Below are positions 44,411-52,889 of a DNA stretch of 64,000 bases, piece after piece. Under the pieces are notes generated by a model that made no database searches, had not been told where the DNA came from, and worked only from the letters and a program-made list of their open reading frames with translations. Numbering within the stretch: the stretch's first letter is position 1; each line of letters begins with the position of its first letter. Source of the DNA: Paractinoplanes aksuensis (GTDB taxonomy: Bacteria > Actinomycetota > Actinomycetes > Mycobacteriales > Micromonosporaceae); contig NZ_JAMYJR010000002.1 of NCBI RefSeq assembly GCF_024137025.1, positions 372,001 to 436,000 on the forward strand, given 5' to 3'. A program made the translations under genes and the position numbers.

Positions 44411-44608
44411 ATGAGCCTGACCATCACCGAGACCCGCTGGGCCGCCCACACGAGCCTCGTGCACCTGAACGCGGACGTGGCCCGCCTGCGCTCCGACTTC
44501 GTCATGGGCGCCGGCAAAGAGGTCCTGGCGGCCGACCGCGCCGCCGTCCACGACAGCCGCCGGGTGCTCAACACCCACCGCGCGTCGCTGGTCGACGTCA
44601 CCGTCTGA
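44411..44608 (+). CDS. Small hypothetical protein
   Basis: 65 residues from ATG 44411, which follows GAAGGGA at good spacing. The protein is helical and has no recognised family. It converges on the MarR gene with only 3 bases between. Confidence 0.6.
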   Translation: MSLTITETRWAAHTSLVHLNADVARLRSDFVMGAGKEVLAADRAAVHDSRRVLNTHRASLVDVTV

Positions 44609-44611
44609 CGG

Positions 44612-45091
44612 TCACCGGCCGGCCTCGGCGTCGCCCGCGCGCAGTTCCCGGTGGTGCTCCGTGAGCGCTTCGAGCATCCCGCCCATGAAACGACGCACGG
44701 TCTCCATCTCGCCCGGGCTGAATTCGTCCATCACGACCTGACTCCGGGCCCCCAGCGGCCCGAAGAAGGCTTTCGCGACCTCCATCCCGGGCGCCCCGTA
44801 ACGCAGGTGCACCACCCGCCGGTCGGCGCTTTCCCGCGTCCGGCGTAGATGCCCGTCCCGTTCCAGGCGGTCGATCACGGCCGTGGTCGCCCCCGACGAG
44901 AGGCCGAGCGTCTCGCCCAGCCGGCCCGGCGTCAGCGGTGTGTCCAGCCGTTCGGCGTGCATCACCGCGATCAGTGCCTGCAGGTCGGTGAAGTGCAGAC
45001 CCTGCCGGCCGGCGAAGTCGTGGGCCAACCGTTGCGCCTCGATCGTGTATCGCTGCAGCAGGTCCACGACATCCTGGCGCACATCACTCAC
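44612..45091 (-). CDS. MarR-family regulator of the MMPL transporter
   Basis: 159 residues from GTG 45091. The winged helix is LTPGRLGETLGLSSGATTAV and wing ESADRRVVHLRYG. It is divergent to the MMPL gene with a perfect palindrome (45129-45145) between, so it is likely its repressor. The longer frame to 45457 overlaps the MMPL gene and is not used. Confidence 0.9.
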   Translation of the reverse strand: MSDVRQDVVDLLQRYTIEAQRLAHDFAGRQGLHFTDLQALIAVMHAERLDTPLTPGRLGETLGLSSGATTAVIDRLERDGHLRRTRESADRRVVHLRYGAPGMEVAKAFFGPLGARSQVVMDEFSPGEMETVRRFMGGMLEALTEHHRELRAGDAEAGR

Positions 45092-45128
45092 CGCGCCAGT
45101 GTTGCAGATTTCCTCGCCCCGGGTAAGA

Positions 45129-45145
45129 ATCTCGATTGTCGAGAT
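45129..45145. promoter_or_regulatory. Palindromic operator, MarR/MMPL
   Basis: ATCTCGA-TTG-TCGAGAT is a perfect 17-bp inverted repeat 20 bases upstream of the MMPL start and 38 bases upstream of the MarR start; the following TACTTAATC is AT-rich and may be part of the promoter. Confidence 0.75.
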
Positions 45146-45164
45146 ACTTAATCGTGGAGGGTTC

Positions 45165-47168
45165 ATGCGACGCGCCTGGCTCACGCTGGTGATCGCGGTG
45201 CTGATCGGCGGTGGCGTGATCGCCTTCGCCGGTCCACTGGAGACAACGAACGACCCCACCGCCTCGCTGCCCAGCGCGGCCGAGTCGACACGGGTGGCCG
45301 AACTCGAGCGCCAACTGCCGTCCGGGCAGGTCAATCCGGCCCTGATCGTCTTCGCCAAGGACGACGGCACCGCCTTGACCCCCGAAGAGCTCAAGACCAT
45401 CGAGAGCTTCGGTACGCCGATCGTCGCCCCGGGCAAGGACGCGGCGATCGTCTCCAAGCCGTATCCGGCCGGCTACTCGGCCGAGCAGATCGTCGAGGCG
45501 GTCGGCCAGCTGCGCGAGCAGGTGCGGGCGGAACTGCCCCCGGGCATCACGGCCCAGGTCACCGGTGGCGCCGGCTTCACCGCCGACCTGGCCGACAGCT
45601 TCTCCGGCGCGAACCTCCGCCTGCTGATCGTCACCGTCGTCGTGGTGGCGTTGCTGCTGCTCATCACGTATCGCAGCCCGATCCTGTGGCTGGTGCCGCT
45701 GGCCGTCGTGGGCCTGGCCGACCGGCTGAGCGGTTCGGTCGTCGCGATCCTGTCGCGCCACACCGACCTGGCCATCGACGCGTCCACCAACGGCATCATC
45801 ACGGTGCTCGTGTTCGGCGCCGGCACCAACTACGCCCTGCTGATCATCTCGCGCTACCGGGAAGAACTGCACCGGTACGAGGACAGGTTCGAGGCGATGC
45901 GGTACGCGCTCAAGGGCGCCGGCCCGGCCGTGCTGGCCAGCTCGGGCACAGTCGTGCTCAGCCTGCTGACCCTGCTGCTGGCCAGCCTGGGCAAGAACCT
46001 CGCGCTCGGTGTCGCGGGCGCGGCCGGTATCGCCATCGCCGCGGTGTTCGCTTTGTTCGTTCTGCCGCCCGCCCTGCTCGTTTGTGGCCGAAAACTGTTC
46101 TGGCCGTTCATCCCGCGCGTGGGTGTGTCCGGCGTCGAGGCCGAGAAGGGGCTGTGGGCCCGCATCGGCCGGGGCGTCTCGCGGCGGCCCGCGATCGTCA
46201 CCGTGGCCGCCGTCCTCGTGCTGGCCGCGCTGGGCAGCGGGCTGGCCGGCACCAAGCTGGGCCTGTCGCAGGCCGACCAGTTCCGGGTCGAGGCCGAGGC
46301 GGTCGACGGCCTCGAGACGGTCAGCCGCTACTTCCCGGCCGGCGCCACCGACCCGGCCACGATCATGACCACGCCGCAGCGGGCCGAGGAAGTGCTCGCG
46401 CTGGTCACCAGGACACCCGGTGTCGCCTCGGCCCGGATCGGGGAGCGTACGGGCGACCTCGCGAGCATCAGCGCCGTGCTCACCGCCGCGCCGGACACCC
46501 CCGAGGCGTACGACACCGTGCGCGCCCTGCGCGACAACGTGCGCGGCACGGACGCCCTGGTCGGTGGCAGCGTGGCGGCCGGCCTGGACGACCGGGACGC
46601 GGCCCGGCGCGACCTGACGGTCATCGTGCCGGCCGTGCTGCTGGTCGTGCTGCTCGTGCTGATCTTCCTGCTCCGCGCCCTGGTCGCGCCCGTCCTGCTG
46701 CTGGTCACGGTGATCGCCAGCTTCGGGGCCGCGCTGGGCGCCGGGTCGTGGCTGTTCCGGCACGTGCTGGACTACCCGGCCCTCGACACCGGCGTACCGC
46801 TGCTGTCGTTCCTGTTCCTGGTCGCGCTCGGGGTCGACTACAACATCTTCCTGGTCACCCGGGCCAAGGAGGAGACGCCGCAGCGTGGCACCCGGGACGG
46901 GATGGTGCACGCGCTCGCGGTCACCGGTGGCGTCATCACGAGCGCGGGCATCCTGCTGGCGGCCGTGTTCGGGGTGCTCGGCGTGCTCCCGGTGATCACG
47001 CTGACCCAGATCGGCGTCATCGTCGGCATCGGCGTCCTGCTGGACACGCTCCTCGTGCGTACGGTGCTGGTCCCGGCCCTGGCCACCATGTGCGGCGACC
47101 GCTTCTGGTGGCCGGGCCGCCCGGCCGCGCTCCCCGCCCCGGAGACACCGGCCCCGGCCGCGCGCTGA
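45165..47168 (+). CDS. MMPL/RND-family membrane transporter
   Basis: 667 residues with the two-fold MMPL layout: one helix, a periplasmic domain, five to six helices, then the same again. The proton-relay motif of the second half, ALGVDYNIFLVTRAKEE, is intact, but the first half has GTNYALLIISRYREE, with Asn in place of the usual Asp. Substrates are lipids, peptides or drugs. TGGAGG precedes the ATG. It is controlled by the divergent MarR gene (inference from the operator). Confidence 0.9.
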   Translation: MRRAWLTLVIAVLIGGGVIAFAGPLETTNDPTASLPSAAESTRVAELERQLPSGQVNPALIVFAKDDGTALTPEELKTIESFGTPIVAPGKDAAIVSKPYPAGYSAEQIVEAVGQLREQVRAELPPGITAQVTGGAGFTADLADSFSGANLRLLIVTVVVVALLLLITYRSPILWLVPLAVVGLADRLSGSVVAILSRHTDLAIDASTNGIITVLVFGAGTNYALLIISRYREELHRYEDRFEAMRYALKGAGPAVLASSGTVVLSLLTLLLASLGKNLALGVAGAAGIAIAAVFALFVLPPALLVCGRKLFWPFIPRVGVSGVEAEKGLWARIGRGVSRRPAIVTVAAVLVLAALGSGLAGTKLGLSQADQFRVEAEAVDGLETVSRYFPAGATDPATIMTTPQRAEEVLALVTRTPGVASARIGERTGDLASISAVLTAAPDTPEAYDTVRALRDNVRGTDALVGGSVAAGLDDRDAARRDLTVIVPAVLLVVLLVLIFLLRALVAPVLLLVTVIASFGAALGAGSWLFRHVLDYPALDTGVPLLSFLFLVALGVDYNIFLVTRAKEETPQRGTRDGMVHALAVTGGVITSAGILLAAVFGVLGVLPVITLTQIGVIVGIGVLLDTLLVRTVLVPALATMCGDRFWWPGRPAALPAPETPAPAAR

Positions 47169-47178
47169 CCACCCTGAC

Positions 47179-47214
47179 ATCGCGCGCCCCGGCCCGGCGG
47201 CCGGGGCGCGCGAT
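47179..47214. terminator. 16-bp perfect hairpin after the MMPL gene
   Basis: 47179-47194 pairs exactly with 47199-47214 around a CGGC loop, beginning 10 bases after the stop. Confidence 0.85.
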
Positions 47215-47237
47215 CGTCGTTCAGCTGGGTGACGCGG

Positions 47238-47281
47238 GCGCCGGCGCGTTGTTCAGCTGGGCGCCGGCGCGTTGTTCAGCG
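47238..47281. repeat. 23-bp tandem duplication at the ssuD 3' end
   Basis: The 21-base sequence 47238-47258 recurs at 47261-47281. The duplication moves the stop codon of ssuD: the present protein ends NNAPAPS, and a second, out-of-use tail of the same kind follows. Confidence 0.8.
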
Positions 47282-48407
47282 GGACGCCGGCGAACGGGAT
47301 CGCCGAGGTGGCCGACACGCCGGCTCCCGCGGGGTGCTGCCACACCCCGCGGCGAGCCAGTTCGGGCAGCACGCCCTCGCCGAACCAGTACGCCTCCTCG
47401 AGGTGCGGGTAGCCGCTGAGGATGAACTCGTCGATGCCCAGCGCGGCGTACTCCTGGATCCGGTCGGCCACCTCCTGATGGCTGCCGACCAGCGCGGTGC
47501 CGGCTCCGCCGCGGACCAGCCCGACCCCCGCCCACAGGTTGGGCGAGACGACCAGCCCGTCCCGGTTGCCGCCGTGCAGGTCGAGCATGCGCCGCTGGCC
47601 CTCGGACTCGCTGCGGCTGAGCCCGGCCTGCACGGCAGCGATGTCCGCCTCGCTCACCCCGCGCAGCAAACGCTCACTTTCGGCCCACGCCGCCTCGGCC
47701 GTGTCGCGCGTGATCACGTGCAGCCGGATGCCGAACCGCATGTCCGGCCTGAGCGACCGGATCCAGTCGAGTTTCTTGGCCACCTGCGCGGGCGGCTCGC
47801 CCCAGGTCAAGTAGACGTCGGCGTGATCCGCGGCGACCGGCCCGGCCGCCTTGGAAGAGCCGCCGAAGTAGATGGCGGGCGCGGGGTCGGGCAGCTTGGC
47901 CAGCTTGGCGTTCTCCACGCGCAGGTGCTCACCGGTGAAAGTGACCGTTTCACCGCGGAGAAGTGAGCGAACGATCGCCAGGAACTCGCCCGTACGCGCA
48001 TAACGCGCATCCTTGTCCAGGAAGTCGCCGTACTGCCGCTGCTCGTGCGACTCGCCGCCGGTGACGACGTTGAGCAGCAACCGGCCGCCCGACAGCCGCT
48101 GGAAGGTCGAGGCCATCTGCGCGGCCAGGGTCGGCGCGATGACGCCGGGCCGGAACGCGACCAGGAACTTGAGCCGCTCGGTGACCTCGGTCAGCATCGC
48201 CGTGCTGATCCACGCGTCCTCGCACCAGGCGCCGGTCGGGGTGAGCGCGCCGACGAAGCCGAGCTGCTCGGCGCTGCGGGCGATCTGGCCGAGGTAGCCG
48301 ATGGTCAGCGGGCGGACACCGCCGGCCGAGCCGACCGGCGTGCCGTGGCCGCCGCCCACGATGTCGCGGCTGTCGCCGTTGGTGGGCAGAAACCAGTGAA
48401 AGTCCAT
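47253..48407 (-). CDS. ssuD: Alkanesulfonate monooxygenase (FMNH2-dependent)
   Basis: 384 residues, close to the family norm, of the luciferase-like fold. WFLPTNGDSRDIVGG at the start, GALTPTGAWCEDAW, FRPGVIAPTLAAQ, NVVTGGESHEQRQYGDF and YLTWGEPPAQV are SsuD hallmarks. It cleaves C1-C14 alkanesulfonates to aldehyde and sulfite with FMNH2 and O2. The flavin reductase partner is not in the window. TAGGGT lies 6 bases before the ATG at 48407. It is divergent from a sulfite oxidase, which can consume its product. Confidence 0.95.
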   Translation of the reverse strand: MDFHWFLPTNGDSRDIVGGGHGTPVGSAGGVRPLTIGYLGQIARSAEQLGFVGALTPTGAWCEDAWISTAMLTEVTERLKFLVAFRPGVIAPTLAAQMASTFQRLSGGRLLLNVVTGGESHEQRQYGDFLDKDARYARTGEFLAIVRSLLRGETVTFTGEHLRVENAKLAKLPDPAPAIYFGGSSKAAGPVAADHADVYLTWGEPPAQVAKKLDWIRSLRPDMRFGIRLHVITRDTAEAAWAESERLLRGVSEADIAAVQAGLSRSESEGQRRMLDLHGGNRDGLVVSPNLWAGVGLVRGGAGTALVGSHQEVADRIQEYAALGIDEFILSGYPHLEEAYWFGEGVLPELARRGVWQHPAGAGVSATSAIPFAGVPLNNAPAPS

Positions 48408-48413
48408 GCCCCC

Positions 48414-48419
48414 ACCCTA
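48414..48419 (-). promoter_or_regulatory. -10 element (TAGGGT) of a probable leaderless promoter
   Basis: On the minus strand TAGGGT ends 6 bases before the ssuD ATG; several GATAGG words lie just upstream. Confidence 0.6.
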
Positions 48420-48428
48420 TCTACTTTT

Positions 48429-48445
48429 CCTATCAACTGGATAGG
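48429..48445. promoter_or_regulatory. Palindrome between ssuD and the sulfite oxidase gene
   Basis: CCTATC-AACTG-GATAGG is a perfect inverted repeat in the 47-bp divergent spacer. CCTATC also occurs upstream of the permease gene (54309-54314), so it may be a shared operator for the sulfonate locus. Confidence 0.65.
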
Positions 48446-48454
48446 CTGTGAGAC

Positions 48455-49675
48455 ATGGATGAGGTTGCATACGACAAGCTGCGACTGGGACAGTGGCAGG
48501 CGGGCCGAGCGCACGGATTCTCCCGGCGTGACCTGCTGAAACTCACCGCGGCGGCGGGCGTCGCGGGCGCTCTGGTCGAGGCTTCGCCGGCCGCGGCGGC
48601 CGAGGGCCCGATCGTCAAGCCGCTGCCGCCCGAGCTGTTCAAGCCCCTCGGCACGAACGCCGAGACGCGGTGGTCGGCGCTGGCCGCCGTCGGCTACCAC
48701 GTGCCGATCGACCGGTTCTTCGTGCGCAACCACACCAGCACCCCGATCATCGACAGCGCGACGTGGCGGCTCGAAGTGTCCGGCGCCGGCCTGCGCGGCG
48801 GCCCGGTGTCGTTCTCGCTGCGCGACCTGCACCGCCTGCCGTCGGTCGCCCGCTCGGTCACGCTCGAATGCGCCGGCAACGGCCGCAGCTATTTCACCTC
48901 GCAACAGGGCCAAACCGTTTCCGGTACGGCGTGGGGGCTGGGCGCGGTCGGCGTGGCGCGCTGGCGGGGCGTACGGCTGTCGACCGTCCTGCGCAAGGCC
49001 GGGCTCAGCTCGCGAGCCGTCGACGTGCAGGCGTCCGGCCTCGACCCGAACTACGTGACCGGCGGCGTCGACCTCGGCCCCGTCCGCCGCCCGCTGCCGG
49101 TGCGCAAGGCCCTCGACGACGTCATCCTCGCGTACGAGATGAACGGTTCGCCGCTGCCGGCCGACCACGGCGCCCCCGTGCGCCTGGTCGTGCCGTCCTG
49201 GATCGGCAGCGCGTCCATCAAATGGGTCGGCCGCATCGAGGTCTCCGACGTCCCGCTGTTCTCGCCGTGGAACACGCAGTTCTACCGGTTCTTCGGTCCG
49301 GACTTCCCCGCCGACGGCCGGCCGTTCGACCGCCAGTCCATCAAGAGCGCCTTCGAACTCGACCCCGGCGCCGCCTTCACCGCCGGCAAGCGGGTGCGGC
49401 TGACCGGCCGGTCGTGGTCGGCGGCCGGGCGCATCAAGCACGTCGAGGTGAGCACCGACGGCGGCGTCCGCTGGCGCCGCGCCCGCCCGGTCGGCCCGTC
49501 GATCGACAACGCGTGGCAGCGCTGGGAACTCGACTGGAAACCGTCGGTGGGCGCGCACAGTCTGCAGGCGCGGGCTTATGACGTACGCGGTAACTCGCAG
49601 CCCGAGGTGGCCACGTTCAACACCCTGGGTTACCTCTTCGACGCCGTCGTCAAAGTGCCGGTGACCGCCGCCTGA
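48455..49675 (+). CDS. Tat-exported molybdopterin sulfite oxidase
   Basis: 406 residues. A twin-arginine signal (FSRRDLLKL, Arg24-Arg25, hydrophobic stretch to about 49) precedes a sulfite-oxidase molybdopterin domain with the Mo-ligand Cys139 in LECAGNGR, and a C-terminal dimerisation domain from about 295. It oxidises sulfite to sulfate outside the membrane. Beside ssuD it would detoxify sulfite from sulfonate cleavage, but that sulfite arises in the cytoplasm, so export or diffusion is implied. Confidence 0.93.
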   Translation: MDEVAYDKLRLGQWQAGRAHGFSRRDLLKLTAAAGVAGALVEASPAAAAEGPIVKPLPPELFKPLGTNAETRWSALAAVGYHVPIDRFFVRNHTSTPIIDSATWRLEVSGAGLRGGPVSFSLRDLHRLPSVARSVTLECAGNGRSYFTSQQGQTVSGTAWGLGAVGVARWRGVRLSTVLRKAGLSSRAVDVQASGLDPNYVTGGVDLGPVRRPLPVRKALDDVILAYEMNGSPLPADHGAPVRLVVPSWIGSASIKWVGRIEVSDVPLFSPWNTQFYRFFGPDFPADGRPFDRQSIKSAFELDPGAAFTAGKRVRLTGRSWSAAGRIKHVEVSTDGGVRWRRARPVGPSIDNAWQRWELDWKPSVGAHSLQARAYDVRGNSQPEVATFNTLGYLFDAVVKVPVTAA

Positions 49676-49733
49676 CGCCCGGCGGTCACCACCGTTGGCG
49701 CCGGCGACGCACGCCCTGGATGCCGGTCGGCTT

Positions 49734-49915
49734 CAGCCGCTGCGGTCGGTACGCCGTCCGGGGCATGGCTACGTCAGCCGTTGCCGCCGGCGACCCTTCC
49801 CGAGGCCCGGCCGCCTCAGCCGATGCGACCGGCGACCCTTCCAAACACCCGGCCGCCTCAGCCGGTGCGACCCTCCCAGACGCCCAGCCGCTTCAGCCGG
49901 TGCGACTGGTGAGGG
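49734..49915. repeat. Imperfect ~42-bp tandem repeats
   Basis: Units start at 49734, 49775, 49817, 49859 and 49894 with CAGCCG followed by a CGACCGGCGACCCTTCC-type core (clearest in units 2 and 3). The array lies between the sulfite oxidase and tauD genes, where no other gene is supported. Confidence 0.85.
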
Positions 49916-50027
49916 GGACGGGCAGTACCTGCTGCACCTGCAGGACGACCCGGTCGCCCAGCGGCGCTGCCAGGTCGACGGTGGCCGTCCGCCACCTTCG
50001 CAACCGGGTGAGCGGACCACACGCGCA

Positions 50028-50055
50028 GTCCCGCGGCTTCGCGAAGCCGCGGGAC
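50028..50055. terminator. Perfect 28-nt palindrome after tauD
   Basis: Bases 50028-50055 are their own reverse complement, starting 12 bases beyond the tauD stop on the minus strand. It probably terminates the sulfonate operon. Confidence 0.8.
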
Positions 50056-50066
50056 AACGTGGTGCG

Positions 50067-50909
50067 TCAGGAAGCGGCAACGCCCTGGGGTACGTCGCCG
50101 CGCAACGTGATGCGGTGCATGACGCGGCGGTCCGTGCCGTAGTCGCGGTTGGCGTAGTGGGCGGTGCTGCGGTTGTCCCACATGGCCACGTCGCCGGGAC
50201 GCCAACGGTGCCGGACGATGTGCTCGGGCTTGGTCAGGTGCGCGTACAGCAGGTCGAGAATCGCGCGGCTCTCGAACTCGGAGACGCCGACGATGTGCGA
50301 CGTGAAGCCGGGGTTGACGAAGATGCCGCGCCGGCCGGTCTCGGGGTGCACCCGGATGACCGGGTGCTCGATCGGCTCCAGCTCGGTCACCACCTCGCCG
50401 TCCCACTCGTTGCCGCGGCCGCCCCGGCGCTGGGCCAGGTAGTAGCCGAACTCGCGGTTGCCGTCGTGCACCGCCACCAACTGGTCGGCCAGACGCTTGA
50501 CCGGCTCCGACAACGAGTCGTACGCCAGTTGCCCGTCCGCCCAGTTCGTGTCGCCGCCGGTCGGCGGCAGGGTCACCGCGCGCAGGATCGAGCCGAGCGG
50601 TGGGCGCCGCATGAACGTCACGTCGGTATGCCACACGTCGGCGAAACCGTTGTCGGTGCTGTCCAGCGCATACACCTCGGGGTGTTCGGCGTCCACACCC
50701 CCGACCACCGGGTGCGAGGCGGTCAGCTCGCCGATCCGCCGGCCCAGCGCGACTTGGCCGTCGTCGTCGAGCGTCTGATCGCGGAAGAACAGGACTTTGC
50801 GCTCCACGATCGCAGCCCGGATGTCGGCAACATCCGAGTCGGTGATCTTGGACAGGTCGATCCCGTGGACGATCGCGCCGAAGTGCGGCGACAACTGGTC
50901 GAAAATCAT
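50067..50909 (-). CDS. tauD: TauD-type 2-oxoglutarate dioxygenase
   Basis: 280 residues, the family length. WHTDVTF gives His94 and Asp96, His251 in STAHYANRDYG is the third iron ligand, and Arg266 in HRITLRG binds 2-oxoglutarate. TauD hydroxylates taurine, releasing sulfite and aminoacetaldehyde; related enzymes use alkyl sulfates. The ATG overlaps the ATPase stop by 4 bases, making it part of the sulfonate operon. Exact substrate uncertain. Confidence 0.92.
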   Translation of the reverse strand: MIFDQLSPHFGAIVHGIDLSKITDSDVADIRAAIVERKVLFFRDQTLDDDGQVALGRRIGELTASHPVVGGVDAEHPEVYALDSTDNGFADVWHTDVTFMRRPPLGSILRAVTLPPTGGDTNWADGQLAYDSLSEPVKRLADQLVAVHDGNREFGYYLAQRRGGRGNEWDGEVVTELEPIEHPVIRVHPETGRRGIFVNPGFTSHIVGVSEFESRAILDLLYAHLTKPEHIVRHRWRPGDVAMWDNRSTAHYANRDYGTDRRVMHRITLRGDVPQGVAAS

Positions 50910-51856
50910 GCGGGAACCTCCGACGAGTAACGGTCACGGACGGCGGCGCCGATCTCGGCCCGCAGGGCGGCGAACTCCGGCGAGCCGCGCAGCTCGTCCG
51001 GGGCGACCCCGGTGCGCGGCAGGCCGATGGGCAGGTCGAGGGCGATCCGGCCCGGGCGCGGCGTGAGCACCACGACCCGGCTGCCGAGGAAGACCGCCTC
51101 ATCGACACTGTGGGTCACGAACACGCAGGTGCGGTGGGACGCGGCGCTCACCCGGCGCAGGTCCTCCTGCAAGCGCTCCCGGGTGAGCGCGTCCAGGGCC
51201 GCGAACGGCTCGTCGAGCAGTAGCAGGGGGTTATCCACAGCCAACGCCCTTGCTATGGCAACACGCTGCTGTTGTCCACCACTGATCTGCCATGTACGCC
51301 GACGAGCGACATCGTGCAGGCCGACGCGCTCGAGCAACTCGTCCACACGCTGCGGGGTGGCGGGCAGACCGGCGTACTTGAGGGCCAGCGCCACGTTGCC
51401 GCCGACGCTGCGCCAGGGGAACAGGCGGGGCTGCTGGAAGACGAGACCCGCGCCGCGCCCCGGCACGGGCGGCTCGCCTCCCGCCCGTACGGTGCCGAAG
51501 GTCGGCTCCTCGAAGCCCGCGATCAGGCGCAGCAGCGTGCTCTTGCCGCAGCCCGACGCCCCGACCAGCACCAGGAACTCACCCTCGGGCACGGTCAGGT
51601 CGATCGGCCCGACCGCGGTGACATCGCCGTACCGGTGCTCGACATCCTCGAGTCGGATGGCGGCGTCATCGCTACGACTCCCGGTCGGCACCCGGTCCGG
51701 GTCGACCTTCCCGAGTGCGGCGTTTCCCCCGCCCCGGCCAAGCCGCGCAGTCCGGCGGCCGCTCGAAGTGCCGTTGACCGAAGCGCCGTCGGCCGCATTG
51801 CCCTCGCCCGCCGAGTCCGCAGCGCCGGTCAATCGTCCGGGGTCAGCCGAGGACAC
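50906..51856 (-). CDS. ssuB: Sulfonate ABC transporter ATPase
   Basis: 316 residues. VGASGCGKST (Walker A), LFPWRSV (Q-loop region), ISGGQQQRVAIA (signature), LLLLDEPFAALD (Walker B) and THSVDEA mark a SsuB/TauB-type importer ATPase. The first 60 residues are an unusual low-complexity extension; an in-frame GTG at 51691 would remove it, but GTG 51856 overlaps the ssuA stop by 14 bases, favouring coupling. It energises uptake with the binding protein and permease. Confidence 0.92.
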   Translation of the reverse strand: MSSADPGRLTGAADSAGEGNAADGASVNGTSSGRRTARLGRGGGNAALGKVDPDRVPTGSRSDDAAIRLEDVEHRYGDVTAVGPIDLTVPEGEFLVLVGASGCGKSTLLRLIAGFEEPTFGTVRAGGEPPVPGRGAGLVFQQPRLFPWRSVGGNVALALKYAGLPATPQRVDELLERVGLHDVARRRTWQISGGQQQRVAIARALAVDNPLLLLDEPFAALDALTRERLQEDLRRVSAASHRTCVFVTHSVDEAVFLGSRVVVLTPRPGRIALDLPIGLPRTGVAPDELRGSPEFAALRAEIGAAVRDRYSSEVPA

Positions 51857-52889
51857 TGGGGAGCCCTTTCACGTAGACGGCGTTCTGCACGTCGGCCAGG
51901 GCCGGGACCGCGTCGATCTTCTGCTGGTTCTTGAGGAACTCGGCCGCGCTGACCAGGTTGTCGGCCAGCTTGCCGACCTTGCCCTCGGTGCCCAGCCACT
52001 CGTCGGTGGCCAGGTCGGCCGGCTTGAGGAACACGCCCTGCGAGATCTGCTCCTGGGCCTCGGCCGGGCTCAGGTTCAGCTCGGCCCCCACCGACTTGGC
52101 CGCCGCGGCCGGGTCGGAAGCGATGATGTCGAGCGCCTGCGCCTCGACCTTGCGCCACGCGTCGACCGCTTCGGGGTGCGCGTCGATGAACGCGGTCGAG
52201 ACCACGCCCAGGTCGAGCGTCGGCTTGCCCGCCGTGGCCAATTCCCGGCTCGAGATGAGCACCTTCCCGGTCTTCTTGATCTCGGCCAGCGACGGCAGCC
52301 ACGTGTACGCCGCGTCGAGGTCCCCGCGCGTCCAGGCCGCTTGAATGTCCTGCGGCTCGAGGTCGACGATGCTGACCTCGTTCTCCTTGACACCGGCCCG
52401 GTCCAGCGCGGCCAGGAGGCTGTAGTGCGCGGTCGACGCGAACGGGGTGGCCACCTTCTTGCCCCGCAGCGAGGCCACGTCGGTCACGCCGCTGCCGTTG
52501 CGCGCGACGAGCGCTTCGTTGTCGCCGGCCACGTCCAGAACGAACGCCACCTTGTACGGGATGTTGAGCGGCGCGGACAGGCCGCGCGCGACCGGGCTGG
52601 AGCCGATGGCCGCGATGTCCACACTCTTGGCCACGAACGCCGTGTTGATGCTCGCGCCGGAGTCGAACTTGGTCCACGTGATCCGGTAGCCGGGCAGCGC
52701 CTTCTCGAGCAGCCCCTGGTTCTTGACGATCAGGTCCCCACTCGGGAACGCCTGATAGGCGATGCGGATCGTCTTCTTCTCGGCGTCCGCTCCCCCGCCA
52801 CCGCTCGCGGCTCCGTTGCCGCAGGCAGCCGTGCCCGCGGCAAGAAACAGGACGGCAAGGCCGGCAACTCCGGCACGAAGCTTCTTCAC
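51843..52889 (-). CDS. ssuA: Sulfonate-binding lipoprotein
   Basis: 348 residues. A lipoprotein signal ends at Cys23 (AAGTAACG), followed by a two-lobe SsuA/TauA-type periplasmic-binding fold (IRIAYQAFPSGDLIVKNQGL, KKVATPFASTAHYSLLAALD). It captures sulfonates outside the cell for the ABC importer. GTG at 52889 is the start. The permease gene lies upstream across a minisatellite-filled gap. Confidence 0.92.
   Translation of the reverse strand: MKKLRAGVAGLAVLFLAAGTAACGNGAASGGGGADAEKKTIRIAYQAFPSGDLIVKNQGLLEKALPGYRITWTKFDSGASINTAFVAKSVDIAAIGSSPVARGLSAPLNIPYKVAFVLDVAGDNEALVARNGSGVTDVASLRGKKVATPFASTAHYSLLAALDRAGVKENEVSIVDLEPQDIQAAWTRGDLDAAYTWLPSLAEIKKTGKVLISSRELATAGKPTLDLGVVSTAFIDAHPEAVDAWRKVEAQALDIIASDPAAAAKSVGAELNLSPAEAQEQISQGVFLKPADLATDEWLGTEGKVGKLADNLVSAAEFLKNQQKIDAVPALADVQNAVYVKGLPSVLG

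Noticed and set aside
44883..45164. N-terminal extension of the MMPL gene by 94 codons
   Set aside because: It would read through the divergent MarR gene and operator; ATG 45165 has a good ribosome site.
45084..47180. Minus-strand frame of 698 codons opposite the MMPL gene
   Set aside because: Low-complexity Gln/Arg/Gly/Asp composition, no start context, and a clear transporter on the other strand.
49769..50080. Minus-strand 103-codon frame in the 42-bp repeat region
   Set aside because: It only translates the tandem repeats and the palindrome; no ribosome site or conserved features.
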